This document shows, piece by piece, positions 31,711 through 44,585 of a stretch of 62,018 nt of DNA. The notes under the pieces were generated by a model, which ran no database searches, was not told the DNA's origin, and saw only the letters and a list, made by a program, of their open reading frames with translations. The translations under genes were made by a program, and so were the position numbers. Every line of letters begins with the position of its first letter. Position 1 is the stretch's first letter. Source of the stretch: Zygnema cylindricum (taxonomy: Eukaryota > Streptophyta > Zygnematophyceae > Zygnematales > Zygnemataceae); the NCBI GenBank assembly GCA_037447655.1, contig JBBHKE010002614.1, forward strand, positions 67,713 through 129,730, read 5' to 3'.

Positions 31711-34691
31711 ATTGAAATTATAGCAGTATTATGTCGCAACTCTGCATGCCGTACCAGAAGTCGCAAAAGTCAAAATTTTAGATAACCGAAACCGACCGGT
31801 TTCTTTTTTTTCAAAATCTGAGTACCCGATGGTCTTAAACTCCACAGAACCAAACTTAAATGCCGGCGCAAGTTTTTGCCGTCCAGATTTTGTTGATTTG
31901 ATAAATTGACGGCCGATAATCTCAGCTTTATCCGTCGGTTCCTTACATCTAAGAAAAACGGTAAGCCGTTCGATTCTCGTTTGTTTTTATCGGACGGCAA
32001 AAAATGCGTTGTCGATTGTTGCTTGACAAAAAAAGTGGGACCTAATATTTTCAAATTTTGCTTTTTGTCTCGTGGTGAGCGCTCATTCGTGGTGCTTGTT
32101 TCAACTTTATCGCTTTGCGGGAATGCGCGAAGCATGCATTTGACCTAACAACATTTGGGGAGATATTTTGGACGATTTGTGTAGCATGCGCGTGCACTCG
32201 TGGCGACAATAAGACAAAATTTAGATTTTGTCAGGGTGCTTAGTGTCAAAACGGACAACGTAGTAGTAAAGGTTAAAAACGCCACGTGTAAGATCTGGGG
32301 AGTAATCAGCTTCCAAAAGTGGAGAATCCGTGAATGTCGAACAGGGTTCGAACTTAGTAACTTATAAAGAAGACACGTGTTACATACCTATTCGCTAAGA
32401 GGCTACATTGTCGGAAAGAATACACGAATTTTGTTTGTTTTTGCACTTTGAGCCGATTTGCTTCGATGATTCCGATGATGGTATGAAAAACAGTAGACAA
32501 CATATTTTGTAATTTTCCCGGTTGATCCACTTAGTTGCCATTTTTGGCTCTGCTACTAAACTACAATTTGCAACGCTATTTTGCAACTTACAAAAGGGAC
32601 TCCCAACTTTTCCACTCTGCTTCGAACGGTAATAAAACGGTTTTACGTGGACCGCCACTGTGACTGTGACATATTTCTGACAATATCGGGTACTTTTTGT
32701 CGTTATGGACCAGCTACCGTCGACAATTTTCTGAGTCTAGCACTTAAGCGCACCGAACTCACAAGCCGACAAGTTTGGCGGCAGTTCCCAATTAATAATG
32801 ACGTATAAATTACGTCATCAAAGTCAAGTGGATTTTCCGCTGCGTCAATGATTGCCACGTGACGCCAACAACCGCTCATTGTTTTTGGCATTTCTCGAGC
32901 GAACATATTTCTCCCCATAATTGGATAAATCGCCTTTGCCCGTGATGCAGATTTCCTTTACATTTTACGAAAGGCTCGAATCCATCGGCCAGATTTTACG
33001 TTAAGATACTAATATTGTTGCAGTATGCCGCCGTCCGATTTCCGTACAGGCATATCGTATGACCGTTCATTTTTTAACTGTGAGCTGACCTGGCGCTAAA
33101 AACCTTCAAAATGTAATGCCACCGACAAAGAAGTCGTCATCGTTTTCGCTTCTCCCTGAACAGCTAAAGCACGACAAGGAATATTTTGTCCGTACGGTTT
33201 GGACGTATTAACTCAATCCTACGACCGCGTGTCAGACGGCTGTCGGGCACAGAAAGCCGTAAAAGTCAAATATGCTACGGGTTTAGCTGTAGCCCTAGAC
33301 CGGCCGCCGTTAGATGTTACGGTACGGTTAAATTTGAGACGACAAAGGACTCAACGGCTAAACAAAGTCTTATTTTTTCTCCTTTTGTCCGTGTACGGTT
33401 GTCATTTACGGGCAGCGAGGTGAAACGTTTTGATTTGTTTACAATTTGTTTGTTTTCTGTTTCTACGTTTTTCTGTCCCATGCGATACCGGAAACGCGAA
33501 CCACTGTGGAGGTCGGGCGACTGTACTGTAGTGTCAAAATATCAAAATCTTGACATGAGGTCATAACGGGCAACAAAAAACAAATCAGAACTGTTGATTT
33601 TATCTGAATTAGGAAATGACCAGTGATGCATTTTCGCATATATTTCCAACAAATAATGAAACGTTTTTTAGTAGCTCATCCGTTGAAACATTTGAGAAAA
33701 CTATTTCTCGAAATTATGGTATTTTCGCATGTAACCGAAACTTAGTCTTGCTACTTTGTTTTTTAGCGAAGATTCTCCGTACATATTTCAGAGCATTCGG
33801 ATGTAAACGCAAATAACTTGTCACTTAAAAAAGTGAATTACGTAGACGTGTACGAAGAATTGTGACAGATGAAGTGGTACATAAAATGAGGCGAAACTTC
33901 CACTCGCCTTCAATTTGAGGCGTTTCTCCGCACACCGTACAATTTTTGTGAATTCGTAATGTCAGTGCGCCATATTGTCGACAAATCGAAACCCTAAATT
34001 ACCTTTCGCTGTCGCACAAAATTTGCGGTTTCGTTTATCGTCTTCCCACTTGCCGACAAGGCGGCCAATATTTTTCATACGCCGTATGTGTGAAGACACG
34101 TGTTTTTGAGAGAGACGGCCCCTTTATGGATCGGCGCACCCAAAACATTACGCACAGGCTGGAAACGTGCAGTGTGTTATTTTTTTGGTACTCCGCGCAC
34201 AAAAATTGTAAAAAACCTTAAACACGTGCAACAGTGTCTGCCTATTCGCTCACCTTATTTGACTTTATTTCAAATCACCTCGCGAGGTGATTTGATGCAA
34301 ATTTTGAACATGTGTTGAAAGGACGCGAAGTGGGTCGAAATGCGCTAAACGAAAAATCGTATCGCGCTAGACGACAAACTACTGTACGCATAAAGTTTCA
34401 GGATAACGCAACTTGTACGATGGTAATTTCTATTTTTTGGTACGGCTATTGATTTTCTCGTTTTTTTCTAAGTTATGGAGGAAAACGACAAAAAATAACT
34501 GTAACTTTAGCACATGCGAAAATACCCTTACCCCACCATATTTCACCATAAAACTTTAAATGGGCGGTGACGATTGCATCGGATGCGATACGCGTCGTGT
34601 GATGTGAAAAAAATCCGATTTGTATCCCAGTGCAACACCGTGCGATGTTGTTCCCGATACAAAATATCGAGACTTTGCAAGGTACATAGTA
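31711..34691. other. Non-coding region
   Basis: No recognisable gene. It contains a perfect 24-bp palindrome at 34271-34294 (CAAATCACCTCG and its complement) that resembles a sequence inside the two PIF/Harbinger-like elements, so an older relative of these may be buried here. Confidence 0.4.
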
Positions 34692-34890
34692 CACCGTGTA
34701 TCGCTGTTAGGGTTAACAATTTTTTCTCCACTTAAAACATTTTTTATCCGTACACACTTGTCCGGTTTCAATTTGAGACCGTTAATTGGAAGTTGAGAAT
34801 CTTACCTTTCAATCGCAGCCGTCAGATCCACAATTCGACAAGCGTGTACGGAGGAAAGATGTTTTAAGAGACGAAAAAACATCAAGTGTA
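34692..34890. mobile_element. TA-flanked MITE lacking its right end
   Basis: CACCGTGTATCGCTGTTAG and the family interior (ACTTAAAACATTTTTTATCC ... GATGTTTTAAGAGACG). The right TIR after AAACATCAA is missing. Confidence 0.7.
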
Positions 34891-34913
34891 CTGTAGGTAC
34901 AGTCAGTCCAGTA

Positions 34914-35454
34914 CACAGCGAATCGTTATTAGAGTATATAACTCTAATTTGGGTTACTGAAATTTTGGTTTTTTTTTTTAAATAGTATACATGATTTTCA
35001 CTTTTCCTTTATGTTAATTAAGGAACAGTACAAAATAGCGTAAAGAACGAAAGTACAATAATATCTAAATAGTATGGTGTACGGTCGATGTCATAAATGT
35101 ACCTTTTCAAGTACAAATTTACAAAAAATGAATTAAATCAGACGCGCACGCATAGGAGCGTGCGCTCAAAAAACGGGATTCAATCTGGTCGCATAACTGC
35201 CGTAAATTAGTCTGACATGTACAGATAATAAAATTTCGCGACAACGTACGATTTCAAATATTTTTTAGGGATACATATATTAATGTATACAATTGTACGG
35301 CGATATTCCTTTTTTTGCAACTCCCAAATAAGCATTAACGCCAAAATTAGAATACACCTTTTTTTTGAAAATTTTCAAATTCCTAATTAGCATTAATAAC
35401 GATATTTTTTTATCAACACTAATAAAACTTTGGCACTATTAACGATTCGCGGTG
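34914..35454. mobile_element. TA-flanked MITE, 541 bp
   Basis: CACAGCGAATCGTTATTAG at the left and TTAACGATTCGCGGTG at the right, with TA at 34912-34913 and 35455-35456. The interior differs from the 217-bp subgroup. Confidence 0.65.
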
Positions 35455-36956
35455 TACTGTACCTGCTGAAGGAACCGTCGATAGAAACAATCCAGAAAAA
35501 ACCAAAAATACTACAATTGTAGGTTACGGACAGATACGCCAAATCTCAGGAGCACCCGGCACTGACAACTCAAATTGCCAGCTGGCTTGAATCCCGCAGT
35601 GCCAGAATTTCTTGTCGTTTGCAGCCTCAAACTAGGCCGGTATTTATCAGTTTGACAAACTGACAAAATCCGGCCTAATCTAGATAGGTAGTTTGTAGGA
35701 TGTGCTTGTCGTATTATATTTGGTAGCGCGATAGAACGCGAGTATTTTACTGTTTACGACTTTACGGTACAACGGACTGACAAGTGGCAAGTGACATGAT
35801 AACCTTTCGACATTCAAATTTGTCGTATAACACAAATATCTGTGTCAAACAAATTTTCGTCATGTATTAACAGATTGAACCCCGTTAATATATGGTTTCC
35901 CTGTATTCGATACGCTGTATTTATTTATCTGCTCGTCTATATGCTATATTGCACTATTTCTGTATCGAGCCTAGTAGTCGATTAAAAAAAAGTAGTCGCC
36001 GTAGCCGTCGAGTTTTTTAGCTCAGGTTTAAAATATTTTGGGCCGTCCATTTCATTCAGTTCCATACTTAGAAATGTAAACCCATTATTGTAGGTTATGT
36101 ACACCGCTAATCGTTATTAGTGTTAATAAAACTAATTTTATCGCGGCTTTTTCCGGCCCAAAATCATAAACTACTGTAGTGTTGCTAACATTAAATTCGA
36201 ATTAACGCTAATATGGAAGGTATATATTTAGTGTTAACCATTTTATATTGCGCTCGTTGAAATTAGTGTGATGTACGAGAAGCTCGTTTCCGTACATCGT
36301 GTCCACGTGACATCTCTTTTATACAACATTAAGTGCGCTCCGCGTGTAAAATAATTTTTAGGACCAGTAAGCCGCCGGAAAGAGCGGAACATTACAAAAT
36401 ATAAAGCATAACGTAATTTTTACTCTAACTTACATGTTTGGTATGATTTCCAAACCCCACAAGTACGTATTTCGGCGAAAACTGTCATGGTATACACCAG
36501 CGCTTGAAATAGTATTGATAACAGCTCGACGTAAACGCTAGGAGCTGGCACACAAATTGGCGTTAAGTGCCAAATTAATATTAATGCTATTCTTTTCTAA
36601 CACTTTGATCGGATTGTATTCGGTCAAGATAGCCACACACGTATTCGCAAAAAAAAAGGCCATAATAAATCAACGTAGGTAAGGAAATAGGTAAGAACAT
36701 AACGCTAATATAACCCCCCTCAAATTTATAATAGGTATAAATATATAGGTAACATTTAGGTAACTCATGCAATGGTTGATTCCGGAAATGGTTTCAACAA
36801 GGGTTTAACGATGAAACTACCAGAAATCGTGTTTAAGGCTTTTTGGGGTCATCATTGAAAACAACAACACTGATTACGGTTACCCTGAAGCTATATTTTT
36901 CCGACATGTCAAGGAAAACTTTGTATTATCAGCTTTATTTTTCTTTCTGCCTCTCA
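35455..36956. other. Non-coding region
   Basis: Only a lone TIR-like sequence (CACCGCTAATCGTTATTAG at about 36102) and a short hairpin around 35633-35675 (TAGGCCGG and CCGGCCTA) are visible. Confidence 0.4.
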
Positions 36957-37904
36957 GGGGGTGTCCCCATGTTTTAAAGTACATACTTTTCTCTGTCTTT
37001 TTGCCCTAAAATTCAGGGAACTTTGACAAAAACTTTAGCCGTACGAGAAAATCGTTTTTACCAAAGTACAGTGAACGTGAATTCATACTTTGAATGTACG
37101 GCGTGTTTGTCGTCATGTGAACGCATTTTGGCGTTTTCCCCTTTTCGACCCCCGGGCAAGAGAATCCAGCCCAAAAAAAAACTTAATCCAAAATCACCTC
37201 GAGGGGGTGATTTTAGTTCAAGTACCGCCCAAACAGCGAATGAAAAATGACCAACGCGCGCGCCACACGAGTGGGAAAATTTTAGGACGAAGGAGAGTCC
37301 TCGCTATTTTTCTCCGTCCCCGTCACGCGCTATGTACGGAAAAAAAATTCCAGGGGTCTCGGACCTCCACTTTCAATCATGGGTCCTTTGCAAAAAATTT
37401 CGCCATCGTCGCCTCTCCTCTCTCCCTCTCACACCATCGATTATATCTCACACTTTCCGAAATGAGACACGACAACCTTGGTATAAAATGAAAGATGTTT
37501 TAAAAATATTTATTTTTACAATTTTTAGGTTTTTTTTAATGGCAGGTCGAGTGAGAAAAGTAGAAAAAACGAATTCGGAAAACCATGGCGGAAAGTTCTT
37601 GAATCCGTGACGTCGACGTTGTCACAAGAGAGCGTGACGTCACTATGTCACCAAACCCTAAACGTCTACAATTTCACAAAAATCTAGACGCCTACAACCG
37701 TCGCTGTTTTTGTTGGCGTCACTATTCGTCGGAAGTTTCGTAGTCGCCTTCAATCGTCACAATTTGTACCTACGTCTACAACCGTCACGTGTCAAAGTTC
37801 CGATTTCATTTTCGCACATTGGGACGCTCTTCAAAGTAGTACGGAGAATCTTCACTACAGTCCAAAATACTTTATCAAAGTACCGATTACATGGGGACAC
37901 CCCC
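36957..37904 (+). mobile_element. PIF/Harbinger-like non-autonomous element, 948 bp
   Basis: TIRs GGGGGTGTCCCCATG and CATGGGGACACCCCC, with TCA duplicated at 36954-36956 and 37905-37907. A 3-bp duplication and TIRs beginning GGG fit PIF/Harbinger, whose usual target is TWA. The interior matches the 56453-57404 element in reverse orientation. Open frames inside are short and unrecognised. Confidence 0.8.
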
Positions 37905-37907
37905 TCA

Positions 37908-38532
37908 GTTGTTGCCCGAAAGAAACATTTTCAGTTTAAAAAGGCAAAACCGACAAGAGGGCAAAAAATAAAATCAAAATGATCAAAATGATGTTTTCCG
38001 CCTGACCTGAAAATGAGATGTCACGTTTTCTCGTTTTTCGTTTCCACGGAGTTCGTTGTCAGGGTCCCCCCTAGATGCCCTTGTCTTCCGACACGTGACA
38101 ACATTAAGCAACAAAACATCCCGTCGGTGGTCCACGTTTTGTCCGTTTCTCCAGAGATTTTGTCCTATGTTGTCGGTCTAGGGTCCGACAAAAGTCCAGT
38201 CATCGCAAAAAATGGATTTAGCTCCTGGTATTTTCTGTACTTGTTTGTACTTAAGGAAAAGTGTACGTACGGGTGAGGACGCTTCCCCTATTCGCTGCGA
38301 AATGTCAACTATGTCAGCAATTTTGTCGTATGGGCCTGGAAAAATGATGATACAAAAAAAAAGAGCATTTACCAAAGTATACCGAACACTGTAGTACGTA
38401 CTAAAAAATGGTACGGCTAAAACGTACCACAGGATCTGGAGTTTGATTGTGCAAAAAGTTCGAAAAAAAAACAAACAAAATCTACAAAGAAGAAATGAAA
38501 AACTAAGTGAAACAAAGTACAGTATGGGTGAC
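37908..38532. other. Non-coding gap
   Basis: No gene or repeat recognised. Confidence 0.4.
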
Positions 38533-39019
38533 GTTCCATCAAGTCAGTTTCCCGGTTGTTCACCTTTTCCCCGCAATGGAAGCAGTTCCATGAGTTCAGT
38601 TCGTAACTGAACTGCGCAATCAGGACAGGAGGTGGTCGTGGCCACTTCTTATTGGCTTAGTTAGCTGGTAATCATTGCATGGGCACAGCGTCGCATTTCG
38701 AGCAAATATTTTATTCGACGCCACAATTTTTTTCTCAGGGCACAATTCAAATCATGATTGGCGTAGAGCTTCTAAATTCCATCCCTCGCACGTGTGCAAT
38801 TGACTATTTGGACGACGCAAAAACTTTTCAAACCTACTTCTACTATTGGGATTAATACGTCCTTCTCATTGGTCCAAACGCTTAACCACCATGTATAACA
38901 GTTCATAACCATGTGGTTGGCTGTCGACTTTTTCAACCACTGCAATCATTATTTTTTGAACTGCAACGCTCAAGAAACCCTAAAAACACGTACCCTAAAC
39001 AGAACTGACCTGATGGAAC
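38533..39019. mobile_element. 487-bp element with inverted ends, superfamily unknown
   Basis: GTTCCATCAAGTCAGTT at the left and AACTGACCTGATGGAAC at the right are inverted repeats (16 of 17). No target duplication is evident. Confidence 0.6.
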
Positions 39020-39113
39020 ATAACCAAATTACAACAAAATAAAAGTAATTAAAAACGCACTTTTTCAAAAATAATTCGTATACTCACAAAAGACGAAATA
39101 CCACGAGACTACA

Positions 39114-39260
39114 GTCAGTACAGTACAGTCCAGTACAGTACAGTACAGTACAGTACAGTACAGTACTGTACATTACAGTGCTTTTTTAGTATGTACGAAA
39201 CAACCACGAAATAACAACGAAATAAATACTGTACTGTACTTTACTGTACTGTAGTTTGTC
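39114..39260. repeat. GTACA/CTGTA microsatellite
   Basis: Runs of CAGTA at 39114-39175 and CTGTA at about 39226-39253. These form perfect palindromic GTACTGTAC words also found beside several MITEs. Confidence 0.85.
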
Positions 39261-39261
39261 G

Positions 39262-39955
39262 GTACGAAATCGAAAGTTTCCGAGGGACGCGAAGCCGTAC
39301 ACTGACTGTAATTATTCGTACAGTTACGGGACACGTGGCGCAGCGTGACCGTACGGATTGCCAAGTGGGGGAACGTCGCCTCGTATTGATTTCGTTTTCT
39401 TTTGCTTTCGTTTTTAGTTTCCTCGACCGCCTTTTTTTTTTTGAAAATATTAACTAAAAAATTGTAAGTGAAATTTATAATAAAAAAAAGACTGTCGATT
39501 TTAGGGTTTAAAAAAGGCGCCTGAATTCTCGCATCCCTCCTTCTCCCTCCTCCCCCTCCCTCTTGCCTTATTACTATTTTTTTTTTTTTAAATTTTCGGT
39601 CTTTCCTTTTTTTTGTTTTGTTTTTTTTTGTGTTTTTTTCTTTTGTTTTTAGTTCTGCAAATAGAAGAAATAAAGACAAAAACAGGGGGAAAACGACAAA
39701 AAAGGGGAGAGGGAAGATTCGCCGATGGATCGGAAAAGATACGATTGAAACCGATACTATCTGGAGGAATTTGGGGTATAAAGGGGGTTTAAATTTGTCT
39801 TCGGGAGGGGTGGAAATAAGAGAAGAGGGAGGAAAGAGGGAGAGGAGGGAAAAGGGAGAGAGAGATAGGAGAGTAGAAGAGAGGGGGGAGAGAGAGGGAG
39901 GAGGATTATTTGAAGCGTAATTGGAAGTAAATTTGTCGCTTATTGGATTTGGGAG
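39262..39955. other. AT-rich, then GA-rich DNA
   Basis: No supported gene; the open frames are Lys- or Arg/Glu-rich products of simple sequence. Confidence 0.5.
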
Positions 39956-39973
39956 GAAAGGAAAAGGTAAAGG

Positions 39974-39988
39974 CTCTCTCTCTCCCTT

Positions 39989-40071
<83 letters not shown>

Positions 40072-40877
40072 ATATCGCTCCTCCCCTCCCTCTCTCTTCC
40101 TCCCTTCCTCCCCGCGCCCTCTCTATCTCTCTCTCCCACCCCCACTCCCCCTCCCTCCCTCCCTCCTCCTTCCCTTCCTTCCGCCCTCCCTCTTTCCCCT
40201 CTCTCTCCCACACTCCTGACCCCTATCTGCCACTTATCTTCCTCCCTCCCTCCCTCTTTGTATCTTCCTCCTTCTCCCTCTCTTTCTCCCCCCCCCCCTC
40301 CCTCTCCCCCCCCTCCCTCTTTCTCCCTCCTTTTTCTCCCTCTCCCTCTCCCTCTCTCTCTGCCTCCCGTCATCCCTCCCTCTCTCTTCCTCTCTCCCTT
40401 GCCCTCTCCTTGTTCCGCTCTCTCTCCGTGCCTCTTTCCCTCCCTCGTCCTCTCCCTCTCCCTCTCGCTCTCACTTTCCCTCTTCGCCCCATCCCTCTTT
40501 CCCCCCTACCTGTTCCCCTCCCCCTTTTCTTTTCCCTATCTCTCTACCTCCTCTCCTCCCCCCTCCCTCCCTCCCTCTTTCTCTCTTCCTCTTCCTCGCC
40601 CTCCCCCTCTCTCCATCTTCCTCTCCCTCTCCTCTTCCCTTTTCCCCCCCTCTCTCTTCCTCCACCCCTCTTCTTCTCCTTCTCACTCTGCCTCCCTCCT
40701 CTTCCCTTCCTCACTCTTCCTCTCTCCCTCGTCCTCTTCCTCTCTCTATCTCTCTTTCTACCTCTCCCTCTCCCTCTACTTCTCCTTCTCGCCCTCCCCT
40801 GCGGTCCCCCTACTCCCCCTCCTTCCCCCCTCTCTCCCTCTATCTCTCTCTCCTTCTCTCGTTCTCTCCCTCTCTCT
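39974..40877. repeat. Long CT-rich tract
   Basis: About 0.9 kb of almost pure pyrimidine on the plus strand. Long Ser/Leu/Pro frames on plus and Arg/Glu/Gly frames on minus are repeat artefacts. The end (about 40760-40877) is duplicated at about 41630-41780. Confidence 0.9.
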
Positions 40878-40878
40878 G

Positions 40879-41580
40879 AAACAAGTTTTTGTTCGATTAT
40901 CATAAACTGAAACTGAATTTCGAACGAGTCGCATATCCTCCAACTCCTGCGACTCAGTGGTCTCCATGTAATACGGAATGGCAGTTATTACGGAACGAAA
41001 ACACAACAATGCATTATGTGGGAGGGAGGACTCGAGTGAGTTTCTTTGTGCCATTTCAGTTCCGTTTTTTTCTAAGGATTCTGTTCAATTTTATCGAATA
41101 TCGTTAGAATTTAGTTCAGTTATGTCGAATGCTGTTCACTTCCAGTTTTGTGGTTTTTGTCTCCGTGTGTCAGTTTCTGGATTGTCTGTATATATATATT
41201 AAGGATTGTTTTCTTTTAAAACCAGTTTTTATGTGTCATTCAATTTGATGAATTTCTGAATTCTCAGTTTCCTAGTTTCCAGTTTCCGTTTGGTTGCCGA
41301 TTAGTTTCCGGTCCGCTTCCGCCCCGTTTCAGTTTTCTTTGTTGTTGTTTTTTCTTTTCTTGGTGTTGTGTTTACATTTTCCCTTTGCTTGTTTTCTACC
41401 CTTTTGCCCTGTGTTTATGCAGTTATGAACGCAGGAAAAATTAATTTTAATATATTATTTAGTCCCGTAACAAAATTGAAGTGGATAACTGGTGTGTCAG
41501 AGATTTATGGAATTTTCAGATGTGCATCCTGTCTGCTTGCCACGTAGCATCAAACATTAACCTCTCTTCATCTCCCTCTC
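40879..41580 (+). pseudogene. Partial duplicate of exon 1 and intron 1 of the 42.8-45.4 kb gene
   Basis: About 700 bp nearly identical to 43270-43972 (offset 2391). It holds the last ~157 bp of exon 1 (NFERVAYPPTPATQWSPCNT region), the same GTGAGT donor at 41037 and the first ~540 bp of the intron. It lacks the 5' part of exon 1 and exons 2-3. Confidence 0.88.
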
Positions 41581-42260
41581 CTCTCCCCTTTTCCCTCACC
41601 CTCTCCTATCCATCTCTCTCTCCCTCTCCCCCCCCCTCTCCCTCTCCCTCTACTTCTCCTTCTCGCCCTCCCCCGCGGTCCCCCAACTGCCCCTCCTTCC
41701 CCCCTCTCTCTTTCCCCCTCTCTCTTCATCTATCTCTCTCTCCTTCTCTCTCTTTCTCTCCCTCTCTCTCTCTCTCTCCCTATTCCTCCCTCTCTGCCTC
41801 TGTTCCTAATCCCTCCCTCTTCCTCTCATCTTAGGAGTTTTCTTAATCATACAAAACCCATCGTACCGTATTTTATTTCATTATTATTAATTTATTTTTT
41901 AATTTTAAGTTTAAATACCGAATCTCCTTTTTTCATTTTTAATTTCTATTTTTCCTTTTCTTTGGGACGTTTATTTCTATCATATTTACAATTTTTTTGT
42001 TTTCCTCGGGAATTTTTTATTTTTCATTTCAACATCTTTCAATGTTTCGTAACGTTGAGGAAATTGATGCTACGATCATTTTACACTTATATTCGTTCTC
42101 CTTTTTTTATTATTCGTCTTTCTTTTTTTGTTTTTCGAAAGGAAAAAGAAATGAAATTGAGAAAAAGGAGTGAACTGTCATTATTTTTAGAAATACATTT
42201 TTTAACACCTGGACATGACATTTTGACATTCAAAATTTATGCATATTTTGTCAAATATAA
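41581..42260. other. CT-rich tract then AT-rich DNA
   Basis: CT-rich to 41831, then AT-rich. No gene supported. Confidence 0.55.
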
Positions 42261-42269
42261 TTGTCTTTA

Positions 42270-42830
42270 TGCTTAATGTCTTTAAATGTCGAATTTCCAC
42301 TTTAAACGTTCAATGCCGAAAAATTAATTTTAAATGTCTAATGTCTCGATTGTCAGTAATAATATCTAAAATGGTAAACCTCCAATTTTGTTAATAGTTT
42401 AATGTTAATTGACTAATGTCTCCAATGTCCTCAATGTCTTCAATGTCTTCAATGTCTGGAATGTGTTAATTATTTGACATTAATAATTTTTTTAAGTTAA
42501 TTTTTAATGCCTCAATTGCCGTCCTATATCCAATATTATTATTATATATTATATATCCTATGCTAAATGTCCACTGTTGAATTATTGATGTTAAATGGAC
42601 TCTCTCGATCAATGTCTCCAGTATCCAATGTTAGATATTCATTGTCAAAGATTCAATGTTTAATACTTTTGACTCAAGTGTCTCTTACGTCTGCAATGTC
42701 TGATGGTAAGCGTGCAATGTTGAACTATAATCTAATTTATTTATCTAATGTCTCCGATTAACAACGCTGACTGTCTAATTTATAATCTGCAATCTCTAAT
42801 TTTCAATGTCTAATGCTCAATGTGGCATAT
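42270..42830. repeat. AATGTCT-type degenerate minisatellite
   Basis: Loose repeats of (T)CAATGTCTC and variants, clearest at about 42415-42460, running into the start of the following open frame. Confidence 0.7.
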
Positions 42831-43426
42831 GTCCAAAATCAAGTTCAAAGGTCAACTGCGCAAAATCTACCTTCGAATATTTACGACTTGATGACTCATT
42901 GAACCCATTTGCAGCAAAAAAAAAGGAAAATATCATCATGAAGGAACATCCTCCCGATTGCACCGGCGAGATTTGCGATGAATACACCTGTCCCTCCCGT
43001 CGACGACATCTCCTTAACTGCTATCCCTCTCCCACAAATGACAGTTTAGGGAGTGGAGAGAGAGAGGAGAAAGAGACTCCCAAAACAGTTATGGCCTGTC
43101 TCAGATGTACCCCTCATTTGGCTCGAACTCCTACTGACCGATGTGGACATTTAAATCAATTTTGTCGAGATCCGGAACATAAATCCATTTTTTGCGTCTC
43201 CGATAATTGGGTACCGAAGACGTGGATTTGGACCGAGAGAGAGACGGATTGGCTGGGAGAAGTACATGGAAACAAGTTTTTGTTCGATTATCATAAACTG
43301 AAACTGAATTTCGAACGAGTCGCATATCCTCCAACTCCTGCGACTCAGTGGTCTCCATGTAATACGGAATGGCAGTTATTACGGAACGAAAACACGACAA
43401 TGCATTATGTGGGAGGGAGGACTCGA
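42806..43426 (+). CDS. Exon 1 of a gene of unknown function (Cys/Trp-rich)
   Basis: Open from 42806, though the first ~30 codons overlap the minisatellite, so the true start may be a later ATG, for example the one opening MKEHPPDCTGEICDEYTC. The encoded segment has many Cys and Trp residues: DCTGEICDEYTC, MACLRCTPHL, RCGHLNQFC, then SDNWVPKTWIWTERETDWLG and ATQWSPCNTEWQLL. It ends ...GGRTR before a strong donor, GTGAGT, at 43427. The pattern C...W...C suggests a secreted or lumenal, disulphide-bonded protein, but there is no clear signal peptide and I do not recognise the family. A PC-esterase/TBL-like fold was considered and is not supported. Part of this exon is duplicated upstream. Confidence 0.6.
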
Positions 43427-44585
43427 GTGAGTTTCTTTGTGCCATTTCGGTTCCGTTTTTTTCTAAGGATTCTGTTCAATTTTATCAAATATCGTTAGAA
43501 TTTAGTTCAGTTATGTCGAATGCTGTTCACTTCCAGTTTTGTGGTTTTTGTCTCCGTGTGTCAGTTTCTGGATTGTCTGTATATATATATTAAGGATTGT
43601 TTTCTTTTAAAACCAGTTTTTATGTGTCATTCAATTTGATGAATTTCTGAATTCTCAGTTTCCTAGTTTCCAGTTTCCGTTTGGTTGCCGATTAGTTTCC
43701 GGTCCGCTTCCGCCCCGTTTCAGTTTTCTTTGTTGTTGTTTTTTTCTTTTCTTGGTGTTGTGTTTACATTTTCCCTTTGCTTGTTTTCTACCCTTTTGCC
43801 CTGTGTTTATGCAGTTATGAACGCAGGAAAAATTAATTTTAATATATTATTTAGTCCCGTAACAAAATTGAAGTGGATAACTGGTGTGTCAGAGATTTAT
43901 GGAATTTTCAGATGTGCATCCTGTCTGCTTGCCACGTAGCATCAAACATTAACCTCTCTTCATCTCCCTCTCCTCTCCCCTTTTCCCTCACCCTCTCTCT
44001 ATCCATCTCTCTCTCCCTCTCCCTCTCCCTCTCCCTCTCCCCTTCCCCCTCCCCCACCCCCTCCCCCCCCCCCTCCCCCTCCCCCTCCCCCCCCCCCCCC
44101 CCTCCCCCCCTCCCCCCCCCTCCCCCTCCCCCTCCCTCTCCCTCTCCCTCTCCCTCTCCCTCTCCCTCTCCCTCTCCCCCTCCCTCCCCCTCCCCCTCCC
44201 CCTCCCCCTCCCCCTCCCCCTCCCTCCCCCTCCCCCTCCCCCCTCCCCCTCCCCCTCCCCCTCCCCCTCCCCCTCCCCCTTCCCCTCCCTCCCCCTCCCC
44301 CTCCCCCTCCCCCTCCCCCTCCCCCTCCCTCTCCCTCTCCCTCCCCCTCCCTCCCTCCCTCCCTCCCTCCCTCCCTCCCTCCCTCCCTCCCCTCTCTCCC
44401 TCCTTCCCCCCCTCTCTCTCTCTCTCTCTCTCCCCCCCCCCCTCCCTCCCTCTCTCTCCCCCCTCCCTTTCCTGGTAACTCTGCGTGTGTGGGTCTCTTC
44501 CCTCCCCCACTCCTGTTGTACTCTCTCCCTCCACTACCTGGCATCTTAAACCTCCCTCTCCCTCCCTCTCCCTGTCCCCCCTTAG
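43427..44585 (+). other. Intron 1 with a ~500-bp pyrimidine tract
   Basis: Donor GTGAGT at 43427 and acceptor CCCCCCTTAG at 44585. It includes about 43970-44480, an almost uninterrupted CCCTCC/CCCCTCC run on the sense strand. Frames of Ser/Pro and Gly/Glu/Arg through it are artefacts. Confidence 0.7.

Noticed and set aside
39921-40910. Long open frames (over 300 codons) on both strands
   Set aside because: They follow from pure pyrimidine/purine sequence, which lacks stop codons; composition is only Ser/Leu/Pro or Arg/Glu/Gly. The same applies to 43873-44657 and 59202-59853.
42806-43426. PC-esterase/TBL acyltransferase
   Set aside because: The Cys/Trp pattern is vaguely similar, but the GDS motif is absent (VGGRTR instead) and no DxxH end was found.
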